Of a stretch of DNA of 64,000 nt, positions 26,664 to 36,715 are shown piece after piece. The notes beneath the pieces are model-generated. The model saw only the letters and a program-made list of their open reading frames with translations. It searched no databases and was not told the DNA's origin. Numbering within the stretch: position 1 is the stretch's first letter; each line of letters begins with the position of its first letter. This DNA comes from Halopseudomonas maritima. GTDB taxonomy: Bacteria > Pseudomonadota > Gammaproteobacteria > Pseudomonadales > Pseudomonadaceae. The stretch covers positions 3,530,001 through 3,594,000 of the forward strand of contig NZ_CP079801.1 of the NCBI RefSeq assembly GCF_021545785.1, in the 5' to 3' direction. A program made the position numbers and the translations under genes.

Positions 26664-26999
26664 TCAGGCCTTTTTGACAAACTCCGACTTGAGCTTCATG
26701 GCGCCGATGCCGTCGATACGGCAGTCAATATCGTGGTCGCCGTCTACCAGGCGTATGTTTTTGACCTTGGTGCCAACCTTGACCACCAGCGATGAGCCCT
26801 TGACCTTGAGATCCTTGATAACGGTCACGCTGTCACCATCGGTCAGCGGGTTACCGTTTGCGTCCTTGATCTGCTTGTCGTCTGCGTTGCTGTCGTCTTG
26901 CTGGGGCCATTCGTGCGCACACTCGGGGCAGACGTACATCAGGCCATCTTCGTAGGTGAAGCTGGATTGGCAAGCGGGGCAGGCGGGCAGATCAGTCAT
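26664..26999 (-). CDS. yjdM: YjdM/PhnA family zinc-ribbon protein
   Basis: 111 residues. The N-terminal zinc ribbon has CPAC and CPEC pairs (residues about 6-9 and 23-26). A small SH3-like beta domain follows, with [15 protein letters not shown] and the ending [16 protein letters not shown], as in E. coli YjdM (PhnA). Despite the old name it is not part of phosphonate metabolism here; the function is unclear. The start is the ATG at 26999. An imperfect terminator-like hairpin lies upstream at 27021-27041. Confidence 0.88.
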   Translation of the reverse strand: MTDLPACPACQSSFTYEDGLMYVCPECAHEWPQQDDSNADDKQIKDANGNPLTDGDSVTVIKDLKVKGSSLVVKVGTKVKNIRLVDGDHDIDCRIDGIGAMKLKSEFVKKA

Positions 27000-27106
27000 G
27001 GGATACCTTGTTGCGATGATGACCCTGCAAAATGCAGGGTCTTTGAGCGCCGCATGATGCCCCATGTGCCTGATACTGTCTATGATGCGTGACCACTAAA
27101 CAGGTA

Positions 27107-28243
27107 TCACTCTTTGGCGTGAGCAACAATTTTGCGGTCGTCGGCACTGATCAGCACCAGGTTACCCTGCGCATCCAGGTCAAAGCGTTGGACGTGCTGC
27201 AGCAGGTCAAACAGCTGTTGGTCCTGCTGCATCAATGGCGCGGCGCAGGCACGCTGGGTCGCGGCAATTGCCTTGCTGCTGAGGCCTTCGGCGTTGACTA
27301 CATAGCTGGTCGTGAACTGGTTGCAGGCACCCTGGCCCCCTAATCTTCCGTCGGCTCCAAATTCGAGGGTGGGGCTATACTCCGGATCGACTGGCTCGCC
27401 GGCAATGGTCGCGACCTCCCAACGGGTGCCGATCAGCAATGCTTGCGCAGCGCCTCCGCAACCTTCGAGATGCATATCGGCGTTTTGCACGCTGACCTCG
27501 TAGGGGTAGGGCATTCCGGTCATGCTGTCGCGGCATAGCTGGGGCGTCAGGCGCACACGCAGCTGGTTGGTGGCGTTACTGGCGTCAAATTGATAGGTCG
27601 TGCCGTCCATGGTGGCGCTTGGTGTGGGAGTCAGTTGAGTAGCGGTGCTGTCCTGGCGCGACAGGCTCATACGTTGACTATCCATCTGCAGTGTCCAGCC
27701 GGGTTCGTTGCCGGACGCATGCAGGGGAAGCACCTTGCTGACATCAACTATCTCAGCGTCGTTCGCGACGCGGCCACTGACCTTGACCATGTTCAGCAGG
27801 CCCAGTTCGTTCACCTCCTGGCTGGTGTCGATCAGGTTGGTGGTGTCGGTGGTCCACAGCAACTCGCCGGAGGCGCTGCGAATCTGCGCCGATACGCTGT
27901 AGCGCATACGCGCGTCGAACATGCGGGGTTCTACATCCAGCTCGAAGGGTACGGGTACTTGAGTGCCAATCAGGGTGGTGTTCTGTTCAGCCAGCACGGC
28001 TGCCGGGGCGCCGGCGCGCGACACGTCAAGCAGTTTGATATGTGCCACGCTGCCAGGCGGCAGCGCTATACGTTCCCGGTAACCGATCGAGCCTGTGACC
28101 AGGCGGGTGCGGGGCATGGCCTGTTCATCCATGCTGCCATTTTGTGCAGTAGGAGTTGGGGCGGTTGCTTGGGTCGAGGCGCAGGCGCTGACCGCCAATG
28201 CGATGGTCAGCGGCAGCATCAGGTGAATGTTGAGTTGAGGCAT
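27107..28243 (-). CDS. Three-domain lipoprotein (YscW/YbaY-like, COG3650-like, META/HslJ)
   Basis: 378 residues. A lipoprotein signal (lipobox VSAC, Cys21) precedes three modules. The first (about 48-145) resembles YbaY/YscW (YRERIALPPGS, ELDVEP). The second (about 170-275) is like the COG3650/MliC-type domain, with paired cysteines in LTPQLCRDSM and LEGCGG. The third (about 278-378) is a META/HslJ domain with GQGACNQF and TQRACAAP. All three modules are common in outer-membrane or periplasmic stress lipoproteins. The function is not known; domain borders are estimates. Confidence 0.78.
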   Translation of the reverse strand: MPQLNIHLMLPLTIALAVSACASTQATAPTPTAQNGSMDEQAMPRTRLVTGSIGYRERIALPPGSVAHIKLLDVSRAGAPAAVLAEQNTTLIGTQVPVPFELDVEPRMFDARMRYSVSAQIRSASGELLWTTDTTNLIDTSQEVNELGLLNMVKVSGRVANDAEIVDVSKVLPLHASGNEPGWTLQMDSQRMSLSRQDSTATQLTPTPSATMDGTTYQFDASNATNQLRVRLTPQLCRDSMTGMPYPYEVSVQNADMHLEGCGGAAQALLIGTRWEVATIAGEPVDPEYSPTLEFGADGRLGGQGACNQFTTSYVVNAEGLSSKAIAATQRACAAPLMQQDQQLFDLLQHVQRFDLDAQGNLVLISADDRKIVAHAKE

Positions 28244-28336
28244 TGAGTCCCTCCGGCAAAGTAGTCACGTCGACGTGATCCATCAGAGTGTAAACCAATC
28301 TGCCGGGGACACAGCGCGCGACTCCCCGGACCCGGT

Positions 28337-30730
28337 TCACAGGTTTTGATAGCGGTTGATATCGAATAGACCGGCCTGGACTGGATCAGTTTCTTCGACA
28401 TACTGCTGAAAGTCGGCAAGGATCTCCCAGAACTGCGGATGAGTGCGGCGCACGCCCCAACGGTCGGCGACCCGCTCCAGACTCTCGCTGTCGGTTGCTG
28501 CTTGCAGTGCGGCGACAAAATCTGGCAACGCCTGCAGCTCAACGTCGAAGCTGAAGTTGGGGTAGCTACCGAGGGTGCCTTCCATAATGGTCAGATCATC
28601 CTGCTGGGGCAGTAGGCGATCTTCTTCGCCAAACATGAAGGCGACGTTGGCGTGGGCCCGATTGTGGACCAGGCTGTAGACCCAGCGTTCCTCGCCGTTG
28701 GTGACGCGCAGGAAGCTGACTTCTGGTAGCAGTGGAATTACCGGCAGGCTGGCGCCGGTTTCCTGCGCCAGCGGGCGCAGCAGTTGCTGAATCTGCTGCT
28801 GCGCTGGGGTCAGGTCTGGACGTTGGCAATTGTCCTGCGGACACCGATTGAGGGTGTCCGGTGTACCGGCTACGGCGCTGCCGCGCTCGGCCAGTTGAGC
28901 GGCGAAGCGGCGCATTACCGAGCGGTTGTCGGAACGGTCACTGGGGCTATAGCTCAGGGTTGTGGGTGTCTCCAGGTCAAGGCCGGTATAGGCAATGGCA
29001 TCTTTGAGTTTGGCTTGGCCCTGATACCACTGGTCATAAAGTCCCTGGCGCTGCTCGGCCGGTACATAGCGCAGGAAATTATGCTCTGCGCCATTGCGGA
29101 TCAGGTCGAAGTACAACCGGGTCTGCGCCTGATGTGAAAGGCTGCCGAAGACGTTGAAGTTGACCACCAGCTCGTAGTAGGTGCGTTCGAGCAGCGGGTA
29201 GTCCATAACCCAGATGGTGTCTGGCACCCGGCCCCAGAGGCCGCGCCGTACAGAGGCGCTGTCGTGATGGCGGAAGATGGTCAGCAAGGCATCCTGATTG
29301 TAGCCGTCACCGTCCCAGATCTCGTCCAGGCTGGCACCGGCTGGCTTGCGCGCGGCGTAGTGCTGGCCACGCAGCTCAAGGTACTGGTTGCGCTTGCCGT
29401 TGTATTCCAGCCAGGCGCTGCCCAGGGCCAGCAGGTCGCTGTTCTGCCCGGGCAAGCCTAGCAGGGGCGTTGCTTGGCTGCGGTAAAGCGGATCGTTGAC
29501 GTAGGCTTCTTGTGATGGGTCCTCAAAGACGGTCCAGAACTGGTCGCGGATAACGTCAGTGGCAACCTGTCCGCGGCAGACGGGGCCGCGGATGAAGGTG
29601 CGCACAAAATACTCAGCAGTGTCCAGCATGAACTGGTAGCGCGCTTTGGCCGGAATGGCGTTGAAGGTGGCAAAGGGGTTGGCTCGTTCGCTGTAGCCGT
29701 AGCCGGGCAGCACCGCCAGATCCCAGTCGTCGCCCAGGAACAGCTGTCGCCAGCGCTGCATGCGCTGATCGTCCAGGCCGTAGGTGATGTGGGTTTTCTC
29801 TACCAGGGTTTCGCGCAGCGGGCGCAGGCGATAGTAGAAGGCTTTGTCCGGTGCATCGTTGGGTCGCACGGTGCGCAGTGGCATGATCGGCTCGCCCGGC
29901 GGGGTGCTCGAACGTACCAACTCATAGAAGCTGCTGCCGCTGATGGTAGGGAAGTGGATGTGCGCCACAAACAGGTGCTCGAACAGGTAACGGGCGACCA
30001 GCTGTTCACGTTGCCCGCGCTGGTTAAAAAAGGCTTCCCAGCGTTCGATACTGGCTTGTTCGGCGGCCGAGGGTTGCCAGGGCATCGGCTCGGTCACGGC
30101 GCCTTCGGCAATCCACTGGCTGATGCGGGCAAACTCCGCAGCGCTCAGTCCGGTAGTGGCGTAGGGCATACCGCCGTGCGGGTTGGCCTGGGCATAGTCG
30201 GCGATATTTTCCAGTGTTGGGCAGCTGAAGGCGTGGTCGGTGCCTATTTTGATGTCGTCCGGCAGGCGGCTGTTGGGTGGTAGCGGATTGCGCTGGGCTA
30301 GCTCAAGCATGCGGAACAGCAACGACCCGTCCAGGCCGGAGGCGTTGCCTTCGTCGGCGTCGTGCAGTACCGAGAAGAAGCCTTGTTCACGCCACTGGGC
30401 CTCACTGTGGGCGTCGGTGCCAAGGCGTGTTGGCGGCATGTCCTCAAGTCGCGCTGCATCATAGACTTGCAGCAGCGATGCTCCTCTCTTGATGCCCTCT
30501 GCGCTGGTCAGCTTGAGCTGGCAGGGGGCGTCGTAGCAACCGTGACAGGCCATGCAGCGGTTTTCCAGAATCGGTTTGATGTCGCTCTGGTAGCTGAAGC
30601 TTTGACGCGATGCCACTGTTTGTTCGGCGTGCGGGTAGGTCGGGATATCGCTGCAAGCGAAAATCAGGGCAATAACAGCGAACAGCCCGGCGCCGAGCAA
30701 CCGGCGTGGCGAGCGTGCGAGGAACTTCAT
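28337..30730 (-). CDS. cti: Fatty acid cis/trans isomerase Cti
   Basis: 797 residues, the usual size for Cti. The N-terminal hydrophobic signal ends in FACSD (Cys26), which could also be a lipobox. A c-type haem motif CMACH follows at residues 59-63. Cti converts cis to trans unsaturated fatty acids in membrane phospholipids, a rapid solvent and heat response in Pseudomonas and Vibrio, and acts in the periplasm. Conserved-looking segments include DDWDLAVLPGYGYSERANPF, RGPVCRGQVA and WVYSLVHNRAH. The gene stands alone on the minus strand. Confidence 0.93.
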   Translation of the reverse strand: MKFLARSPRRLLGAGLFAVIALIFACSDIPTYPHAEQTVASRQSFSYQSDIKPILENRCMACHGCYDAPCQLKLTSAEGIKRGASLLQVYDAARLEDMPPTRLGTDAHSEAQWREQGFFSVLHDADEGNASGLDGSLLFRMLELAQRNPLPPNSRLPDDIKIGTDHAFSCPTLENIADYAQANPHGGMPYATTGLSAAEFARISQWIAEGAVTEPMPWQPSAAEQASIERWEAFFNQRGQREQLVARYLFEHLFVAHIHFPTISGSSFYELVRSSTPPGEPIMPLRTVRPNDAPDKAFYYRLRPLRETLVEKTHITYGLDDQRMQRWRQLFLGDDWDLAVLPGYGYSERANPFATFNAIPAKARYQFMLDTAEYFVRTFIRGPVCRGQVATDVIRDQFWTVFEDPSQEAYVNDPLYRSQATPLLGLPGQNSDLLALGSAWLEYNGKRNQYLELRGQHYAARKPAGASLDEIWDGDGYNQDALLTIFRHHDSASVRRGLWGRVPDTIWVMDYPLLERTYYELVVNFNVFGSLSHQAQTRLYFDLIRNGAEHNFLRYVPAEQRQGLYDQWYQGQAKLKDAIAYTGLDLETPTTLSYSPSDRSDNRSVMRRFAAQLAERGSAVAGTPDTLNRCPQDNCQRPDLTPAQQQIQQLLRPLAQETGASLPVIPLLPEVSFLRVTNGEERWVYSLVHNRAHANVAFMFGEEDRLLPQQDDLTIMEGTLGSYPNFSFDVELQALPDFVAALQAATDSESLERVADRWGVRRTHPQFWEILADFQQYVEETDPVQAGLFDINRYQNL

Positions 30731-30793
30731 GACAGCATTCCTTAATAGGCGTAATCAGCGGCCTCGCTATGTTGCACGAAGCCGGCAGGCGCC

Positions 30794-31645
30794 TCAACGA
30801 CTGGCTGCTCTGGGCCCTCCGATCACCAGTGCGATGCCCCCCAAAATGGCCAACGACGCAATCATGAGTAGCAGGCTGGGCGCTTCGTTCAGCAGAAGCA
30901 GACCGCCTGCGGCAGTAATGACGGGCACGCTCAGTTGCACGCTGGCGGCGGCACTGGCCCGCAGCCCGGGGAGTGCAGCGTACCAGATGGCGTAGCCGAG
31001 GCCTGAGGTGATAGCGCCAGATGCGAGGGCGTAAAGGGCTCCGTTGGCATCCACGCTTAGCCAGGGCAAAGCGAGTGCCGACAGGCCGAGAGCCAGCGGT
31101 ACTGCGCGGACAAAATTACCGGCGGTGGCGGCCAGCGGGTTGCTTGCGCCACGCCCGCGTAGCGAATACAGCCCCCAGGCGACGCCCGCGGCGAGCATGC
31201 TCAGAGCCGGTAGTGCCGGCGGGGTGCTGGCGCTGGGGAGCAGCAGGGCAGCCAATCCGATTAGTGCAAGAGCAAAGCCTACGCTTTGGACTGGGCTCAG
31301 ACGCTCGCCGCGCAGCAGGCCAATGCTGAGCATACTGACTTGCACGGCAGCAAACAGCAGCAGGGCGCCGGTGGCAGCGTCAAGTTGGATGTAGGCCCAA
31401 GAGAAGGCGGCGGCGTAAACGAAGAGGGCGGCAGCAGAGGCCCAATTGCCACCGGTGAGCGCAGCTTGCCGGCCGGGCCAGTGCAGTAGCACCCAGAGCA
31501 CCAGGGCACCAGATGTCAGGCGCAAGGTCGTGAAGGTTGCAGGGTCAATCTCGGTATCGCGCAGCGCCAGGCGACACAATACCGAGTTGCCCGCGAAGGC
31601 CAGCATGGCCAGGGTGGTCAGAAAGGTCAGGCGTGTTGCAGACAT
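30794..31645 (-). CDS. EamA/DMT family transporter
   Basis: 283 residues with ten hydrophobic segments and the internal two-fold EamA repeat (GNSVLCRLALRDT in repeat one; AAGVAWGLYSLRGRG in repeat two). The ATG at 31645 is preceded by GGGAG at 7 bases and is preferred over an upstream in-frame ATG at 31684. The substrate cannot be told from sequence. It occupies the place where fha2 and the membrane-complex genes would be in an HSI-II-type T6SS locus. Confidence 0.85.
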   Translation of the reverse strand: MSATRLTFLTTLAMLAFAGNSVLCRLALRDTEIDPATFTTLRLTSGALVLWVLLHWPGRQAALTGGNWASAAALFVYAAAFSWAYIQLDAATGALLLFAAVQVSMLSIGLLRGERLSPVQSVGFALALIGLAALLLPSASTPPALPALSMLAAGVAWGLYSLRGRGASNPLAATAGNFVRAVPLALGLSALALPWLSVDANGALYALASGAITSGLGYAIWYAALPGLRASAAASVQLSVPVITAAGGLLLLNEAPSLLLMIASLAILGGIALVIGGPRAASR

Positions 31646-31702
31646 TTGGCGCTCCCATTGAGTCCGCCCTGTTATGCCTTTCATATACCTGATAATGCAA
31701 TG

Positions 31703-33238
31703 CTACTTTGTGCTGGCTGATGTCAAACCCAGGCGCTGCATGCGGTAAAGCAATGTACGACGTGGTAGCCCCAGGGCTTGGGCGGTCAATGTCTGATTGC
31801 CGCCGTGCAGCTGCAGCCCTTCGATCAGCAAGTTGCGCTCCAGCGCTTCCAGCTGTTCGCGCAGGCCCAGGCGGTGTGCGTGCTGCGGGGTGTCCGGCAG
31901 CTGCAGGTGTTCAGGCAGTAGCAGGTTGCCGTCACACAGCAGCAAGGCGCGGGCAATCAGGCCTTTTAGCTCGCGGACATTGCCTGGGAAACGATGACTG
32001 GCCAGATAGGCAAGGGCACTGTCACTCCAATGACAGGGACTGCGCTGGAGGAAGGTACAGGTATCGACGGCAAATTGCAGCGCCAGCTGGCGGATGTCGC
32101 TGCCTCGGTCACGCAGTGGTGGCAAGTTGATGGGAAAGTGCCCTAGTCGGTAATAAAGGTCTTCGCGGAACAGGCCGCGCTGCACTTGCTCATGCAGGCG
32201 CTGATGGGTGGCTGCGAGGATGCGCACGTCTACCCGGTGGCTCTGGGTACTGCCCAACGGGCGAATCTCGCCTTCCTGCAATACGCGTAGCAATTTGGCC
32301 TGCAGAGCCAGCGGCATATCGCCGATTTCATCAAGAAACAGGGTGCCGCCGTCGGCTGCGTCAAATAGCCCGGTGCGATCTTGCATGGCGCCGGTAAAGG
32401 CGCCTTTGCGGTAGCCGAACAGCTCGCTTTCCAGCAGTTGCTCAGGCAGCGCGCTGCAGTTTTGTGCAACAAAGGGCTTGCTGCGGCGCGAGCCATAGTC
32501 ATGAATGGCGCGGGCTACCAGCTCCTTGCCGGTGCCGGTTTCGCCGCCGATCAGAACGGTCACCGGGTTGTGTAACACCTTGCTGATCAAACGGTAAACC
32601 TGCTGCATGGCGGGGCTCTGACCAATCAGGCCGAAGCTGCCGTGCTCCGGTTGGCTATTGGGTGGCGCCGGCTCGTTGTGCTGGCATTGCTGGAGGTCTT
32701 GCTGTTGTTGCAATAGCCGCAGGCGGCCCAGGCCAATACCGCCCAGGTGGCGCACCGGTTCAGTCAGAGCATCAGCAATATCGCCTTGCTGTTTTGCCAG
32801 CAGCAAAAGCCCGGCTAGCTGCTGATTGGTATCTTGTAGCGGCACGCACAGCAGGCTGTGCCAGGGCTTGGCGCTGTTGGGCAGGAAGGGCGTGGCGTAC
32901 AGGCTGTGGTCAAGGTCGCGCAGATTCAGGCTGCGATTCTGGGTCAGGCAGTACTGTAGCAGCTGTTGCTCGAACCAATTGGTGGGTGCCTCACCTATGT
33001 TGCAGTGTAGGGGGGCGCCGTCAAACCACTGGCTGCTCAGGTGCAGCCGGGTATGCGTCTTGTCCAGCAGGTAGAGCTGCGCCAGCGGGCATTGGGTCAG
33101 CTGGCTGGCGCAGGCCAGCAGCTGTTGCTGCAGCTGCTGCGGCTCGCTGGCCAGCTGGGCCAGACAGGCCAGCAACGGTGCTGCGCAGGTGAGCGGGTGC
33201 GTGCTGTCGGGCAGACTAAGCGATTCAAGCAAGGTCAC
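31703..33238 (-). CDS. Sigma-54-dependent activator of T6SS (Sfa2/VasH-like)
   Basis: 511 residues. The N-terminal 180 residues look like a GAF-type sensor. The AAA+ domain has Walker A GETGTGKE (232-239), the sigma-54 contact loop GAFTGA (279-284) and FLDEIGDMP. The C-terminal Fis-type helix-turn-helix reads [20 protein letters not shown]. The GTG at 33238 is chosen because GGAGG sits 8 bases upstream; it overlaps the clpV stop by 14 bases. Its position after clpV matches sfa2 of P. aeruginosa HSI-II. It probably drives hcp/vgrG-type sigma-54 promoters. Confidence 0.88.
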   Translation of the reverse strand: MTLLESLSLPDSTHPLTCAAPLLACLAQLASEPQQLQQQLLACASQLTQCPLAQLYLLDKTHTRLHLSSQWFDGAPLHCNIGEAPTNWFEQQLLQYCLTQNRSLNLRDLDHSLYATPFLPNSAKPWHSLLCVPLQDTNQQLAGLLLLAKQQGDIADALTEPVRHLGGIGLGRLRLLQQQQDLQQCQHNEPAPPNSQPEHGSFGLIGQSPAMQQVYRLISKVLHNPVTVLIGGETGTGKELVARAIHDYGSRRSKPFVAQNCSALPEQLLESELFGYRKGAFTGAMQDRTGLFDAADGGTLFLDEIGDMPLALQAKLLRVLQEGEIRPLGSTQSHRVDVRILAATHQRLHEQVQRGLFREDLYYRLGHFPINLPPLRDRGSDIRQLALQFAVDTCTFLQRSPCHWSDSALAYLASHRFPGNVRELKGLIARALLLCDGNLLLPEHLQLPDTPQHAHRLGLREQLEALERNLLIEGLQLHGGNQTLTAQALGLPRRTLLYRMQRLGLTSASTK

Positions 33239-35705
33239 ACCGGATGCCTCCGTCGTCTTCCAAGTGAACATGAATGCAGCTGACTGCGTTCATGAGCGAT
33301 AGCAATTGATTGGCGATAGGCGCCTGAATGTGCCGTTCTATCCAGCGCTCAACCAGGCGTGCGCCGCCTTCGCGTTGACATTGTCTGGCGATATGGGCCG
33401 GTAGCGCGGGGTCGTATTGCAGGCTCAGCTGGCGGCCTGCCAGTCGCTCTTCAAGCCGCTGCAAGCGCTGACGCACAACGGCGGCCAGGGCGTCGTTATC
33501 CATCGGCAAGTAGGGCAGCACCCGCATGCGCGCCAGCAGTGCCGGCTTGAAATAGCTGCGCAGAGTCGGCTCGATTTGTGCCAACACCTGTTCTGCCGTC
33601 GGTCGCACACCCTGACATAGCTGATTGATCTGCTCGCTGGCCAGGTTGGAGGTCAGCAGGATCAGGGTGTTGCGAAAATCGATCTCACGGCCTTCGCCGT
33701 CGTTGGCAATGCCCTTGTCAAAAATCTGGTAGAACAGGTTGAGCAGCTGCGGGTGCGCCTTCTCCACCTCATCCAACAGCACCACGGAGTAGGGCCGCCG
33801 ACGCACCGCTTCGGTCAGCTGGCCGCCTTCGCCGTAGCCAACGTAGCCGGGTGGTGCGCCGATTAGCCGTGCCAGGCTATGGGGCTCCTGGTATTCGCCC
33901 ATGTTGATGATGGTAAGAAAGTCCGCGCCACCGTATAGCAGCTCGGCAATGGCCTCGGCGGTGGCCGTTTTGCCGACGCCACTGGGGCCGATCAGCAGAA
34001 ACACGCCGCTGGGGCGATCTGCTCGGCTGAGACCGAGGGCGGCGGCGCGCAGAGTCTGGTCCAGCTCGGCGATGGCTTCATTCTGACCATGCAGGCGCTG
34101 GCCAAGCTGCTCGGCAAAACCGGCGATTTGCTCGCTGCGAGAGCCTTGCAGCCGCTCTAGCGGGATGCCGGTCCAGCTGCTGACGACCTCGGCGACCGCG
34201 CGGCTATCCACCTCGGCGCTGACCAGCGGTGTCTGCTGTTGCAATGCGATTAGCTCTGCGCGGGTGGCCGCGTGCTGTTCACCGGGCTGGGTTAACTGGC
34301 GGGCCAGCGCGCGCTGGGCGTCCCAACTGTCATGCAGGGCTTGGGCTTTTTGCTGTGCGCCTGGCTGCGCGCTTTGCAGGCGGTCCAGTAGCGCTAGCTC
34401 AACGGCTAAGCCGCGTTGGTGATCTTGTTCCAGTGCGCTGCTGTGCCGTTGGGACTGCTGAATCTGCGCCTCCAGCTGGTCAACGGCCAGTGGCGGGCAG
34501 GCCAGGTTGACTCTGGCTCTGGCGCAGGCGGTGTCGAGCAGGTCGATGGCTTTGTCGGGCAGTTGCCGGTCCGGCAGGTAGCGCGCGGCCAGCTCGACAG
34601 CGGCGACCACTGCCGCGTCGGAGATGTACAGGCCGTGGCTGGCGGCGTAACGCGGAGCCAGCCCGCGCAGTACGGTGGTGGCCTGGGCGATATTCGGAGC
34701 ATGCAGCATGATGGGCTGGAAGCGGCGAGCCAGTGCTGGATCCTTGTCGATGTGTTTGCGGTACTCGCTCCAGGTGGTGGCGGCGATGGCCTTGAGGCTG
34801 CCGCGAGCCAGTGCCGGTTTCAGCAGGTTGGCGCTATCGGCTGTACCGGCGTCGCCGCCGTGTCCGATCAGGGTATGAGCTTCGTCGATAAACAGAATGA
34901 TGCGGGAGGCGGGCTGACAGGCTGCACTGATCACGCCCTGCAGCCGTCGCTCCAGTTCACCGCGCATGCCCGCGCCGGCTTGCAGCAGGCCCAGATCCAG
35001 TGACAGAACCCGGTAATCGCGCAGGGTGTCGGGCACTGTGCCGGCGATGATGCGCTGCGCCAGACCTTCGACCAGTGCGCTCTTGCCAACGCCTGCCTCA
35101 CCGAGAATGGCCGGGTTGCTTTTGCGGCGGCGACAAAGAATGTCGATCATCTGGCGCAGTTCACTTTCTCGACCCAGCACGGGGTCCAGCTCGCCGGCGG
35201 CGGCTTGGCGGGTCAGGTCCTGGGTGAATTCGTCGAGCAGTTGCTGGTTGGCGGCGGGTTCGGTGTTGTGGGTCTGGTCGGCGAGCTGCTGCAGTTGATC
35301 TGCATCCAGCCCGGCCAGCAGCTGGGGATCGGTCGGGGGCTCGCGTAGCCAGGCCAGCAGCAAGGCGCGCTGGTCGATCAGGCGTTGTTGCAGTTCGGTG
35401 CTGGCGAGCAGCAGGGCCCGCTGTAGCCAACCGATCAGGGCGGCGGAGAGCACCGGGTTGCGTGGCTCCCCGTTGCCCGAGCCGGAGAGCTGCAGGGCGT
35501 TATTCAGAGCGTCTGGCTCTTGGCCGCTGGCCAATAATGCTCGTTGCAAGAGGCTGTCTGGCCGTTGCAGCAGGCTCAGTAGCAGATCTTCTGGCTGAAC
35601 ACTGTGGCCGCCACGCTGCAGGCAGTGCGCCGCAGCGGCTTCCAAATCGCGGCGCAGGTCGTTGCTGAGCAGGCGCACCAGTTGATGGAGGTCGAGGTTG
35701 ATCAT
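33225..35705 (-). CDS. clpV: T6SS sheath-recycling AAA+ ATPase ClpV (TssH)
   Basis: 826 residues. An N-terminal ClpN domain (about 1-145) is followed by a first AAA+ module with Walker A GEAGVGKS near residue 198 and [11 protein letters not shown] short coiled middle domain and a second AAA+ module with GPSGVGKT and the pore loop GYVGYGEGG follow. ClpV unfolds contracted TssB/TssC sheaths. The ATG overlaps the tssG stop by 4 bases. The ending is slightly shorter than typical ClpV. Confidence 0.96.
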   Translation of the reverse strand: MINLDLHQLVRLLSNDLRRDLEAAAAHCLQRGGHSVQPEDLLLSLLQRPDSLLQRALLASGQEPDALNNALQLSGSGNGEPRNPVLSAALIGWLQRALLLASTELQQRLIDQRALLLAWLREPPTDPQLLAGLDADQLQQLADQTHNTEPAANQQLLDEFTQDLTRQAAAGELDPVLGRESELRQMIDILCRRRKSNPAILGEAGVGKSALVEGLAQRIIAGTVPDTLRDYRVLSLDLGLLQAGAGMRGELERRLQGVISAACQPASRIILFIDEAHTLIGHGGDAGTADSANLLKPALARGSLKAIAATTWSEYRKHIDKDPALARRFQPIMLHAPNIAQATTVLRGLAPRYAASHGLYISDAAVVAAVELAARYLPDRQLPDKAIDLLDTACARARVNLACPPLAVDQLEAQIQQSQRHSSALEQDHQRGLAVELALLDRLQSAQPGAQQKAQALHDSWDAQRALARQLTQPGEQHAATRAELIALQQQTPLVSAEVDSRAVAEVVSSWTGIPLERLQGSRSEQIAGFAEQLGQRLHGQNEAIAELDQTLRAAALGLSRADRPSGVFLLIGPSGVGKTATAEAIAELLYGGADFLTIINMGEYQEPHSLARLIGAPPGYVGYGEGGQLTEAVRRRPYSVVLLDEVEKAHPQLLNLFYQIFDKGIANDGEGREIDFRNTLILLTSNLASEQINQLCQGVRPTAEQVLAQIEPTLRSYFKPALLARMRVLPYLPMDNDALAAVVRQRLQRLEERLAGRQLSLQYDPALPAHIARQCQREGGARLVERWIERHIQAPIANQLLSLMNAVSCIHVHLEDDGGIRCDLA
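33247..33251 (-). promoter_or_regulatory. Ribosome binding site fixing the GTG start of the sigma-54 activator
   Basis: GGAGG on the minus strand lies 8 bases before the GTG at 33238, inside the last codons of clpV. The upstream in-frame ATG at 33271 has no comparable signal. Confidence 0.6.
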
Positions 35706-36715
35706 GGGGCTGTGTCTCTCATATGGGGCGTCAGCAGAATGTGCGCATCATCGGCCGGCTGGCCTAGCCAACTGGTCCAGCCAAGGCGGCAGGGGGTGTG
35801 CTGACCGAGGCGCAGTTCGCGTAGCTCGTCGCGACGCAAGTGCAGTTGCAGGTCGTACTGCAGGGGTGTGCGTAACACGAACGCCAGCAGTGCACAGAGT
35901 GGTTGATGGTCCTGCCCGGGCGGCAGGAAGCGGTGGAAGTCATTCCAGTCGAGCTGGAGAAGCCGCACGCGAAAACGGCCGCTGCCATCCATTACGCTGC
36001 GGCCTAGTACGCAGTTGTCTGCCAGGCTGCTGCTCTGCTGGCCGAGCCGGCACAGCTGCTCGCTTGGGATGTCGATGCGTTGCGGCAGGCACTGCTGTAG
36101 CTCGATATGCGGGTAGCGGAAGTAGTAGCGCAATACGGCGCAGACCAGTTCGGCTGACTGACTGCGCATGCCAATCAAGCCCAGATACGGCAGCAGGCGG
36201 CGCGGCTGCAGGCACGCATGCGGGGTGTCGTAATCCAGCCCAGCACTGGCCAGCAGGCGCTGGGAGAGCTGGTCGATAGCGCCACCCTGAAAGCGGCTGT
36301 AATAACGGTACTTTTGCCAGATCGGCAGCAGCAGGCGTTGCAGGCGGTCGTTGAACAGGTCCAACAGGTCTCGGATGCTGCGGCTGCCGGCGTCATCCCC
36401 CAGCGCCTGTTCGACGTAGCTGGCAGGCAGCGGAGAAGCGGCGCCGCTGAGAGCGATCAGGTTCAGCTGCAGGTGACAGTAGAGGCCGTCGTCGCGGTGC
36501 TCGAAGCTCAGTAGCTCGATATCCCGGGTGGCAAAGCCAAGGCTCGGGTTGGCGCTGAAGCTGATGCGCCGGTACAGAGCCTCGGGGCTGAGGTCGGGGT
36601 GCTGCAGCTGCAACTGGTCGAGCAGACGCAGCAGTGCCTGGTACAGGCTGTAATGCTGAATGTCCCGCTGCAGGCGGGTTAAAACAGGGGCTGTAGGCCC
36701 ATGCGCGGCGCCCAT
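35702..36715 (-). CDS. tssG: T6SS baseplate protein TssG
   Basis: 337 residues of the TssG/VasB/ImpH family. It has the N-terminal SLYQALLRLL segment, FSANPSLGFATRDI and the later GLIGMRS and LGRSVMDGSGRFRVRL segments. TssG bridges TssF and TssK in the baseplate wedge. The predicted start at 36715 overlaps tssF by 37 bases; a slightly later start cannot be excluded. The stop overlaps the clpV ATG. Confidence 0.92.
   Translation of the reverse strand: MGAAHGPTAPVLTRLQRDIQHYSLYQALLRLLDQLQLQHPDLSPEALYRRISFSANPSLGFATRDIELLSFEHRDDGLYCHLQLNLIALSGAASPLPASYVEQALGDDAGSRSIRDLLDLFNDRLQRLLLPIWQKYRYYSRFQGGAIDQLSQRLLASAGLDYDTPHACLQPRRLLPYLGLIGMRSQSAELVCAVLRYYFRYPHIELQQCLPQRIDIPSEQLCRLGQQSSSLADNCVLGRSVMDGSGRFRVRLLQLDWNDFHRFLPPGQDHQPLCALLAFVLRTPLQYDLQLHLRRDELRELRLGQHTPCRLGWTSWLGQPADDAHILLTPHMRDTAP

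Noticed and set aside
27021..27041. Hairpin GACCCTGCA-AAA-TGCAGGGTC between yjdM and the three-domain lipoprotein gene
   Set aside because: The stem is perfect but there is no T tract on the minus strand, the only strand where a terminator is expected, and only three T on the plus strand.
28125..28340. Small minus-strand frames between cti and the three-domain lipoprotein gene
   Set aside because: They overlap the lipoprotein signal region in another frame and show no family features.
34229..35003. Plus-strand open frames inside clpV
   Set aside because: ClpV has both AAA+ modules intact on the minus strand; these frames have no domains.
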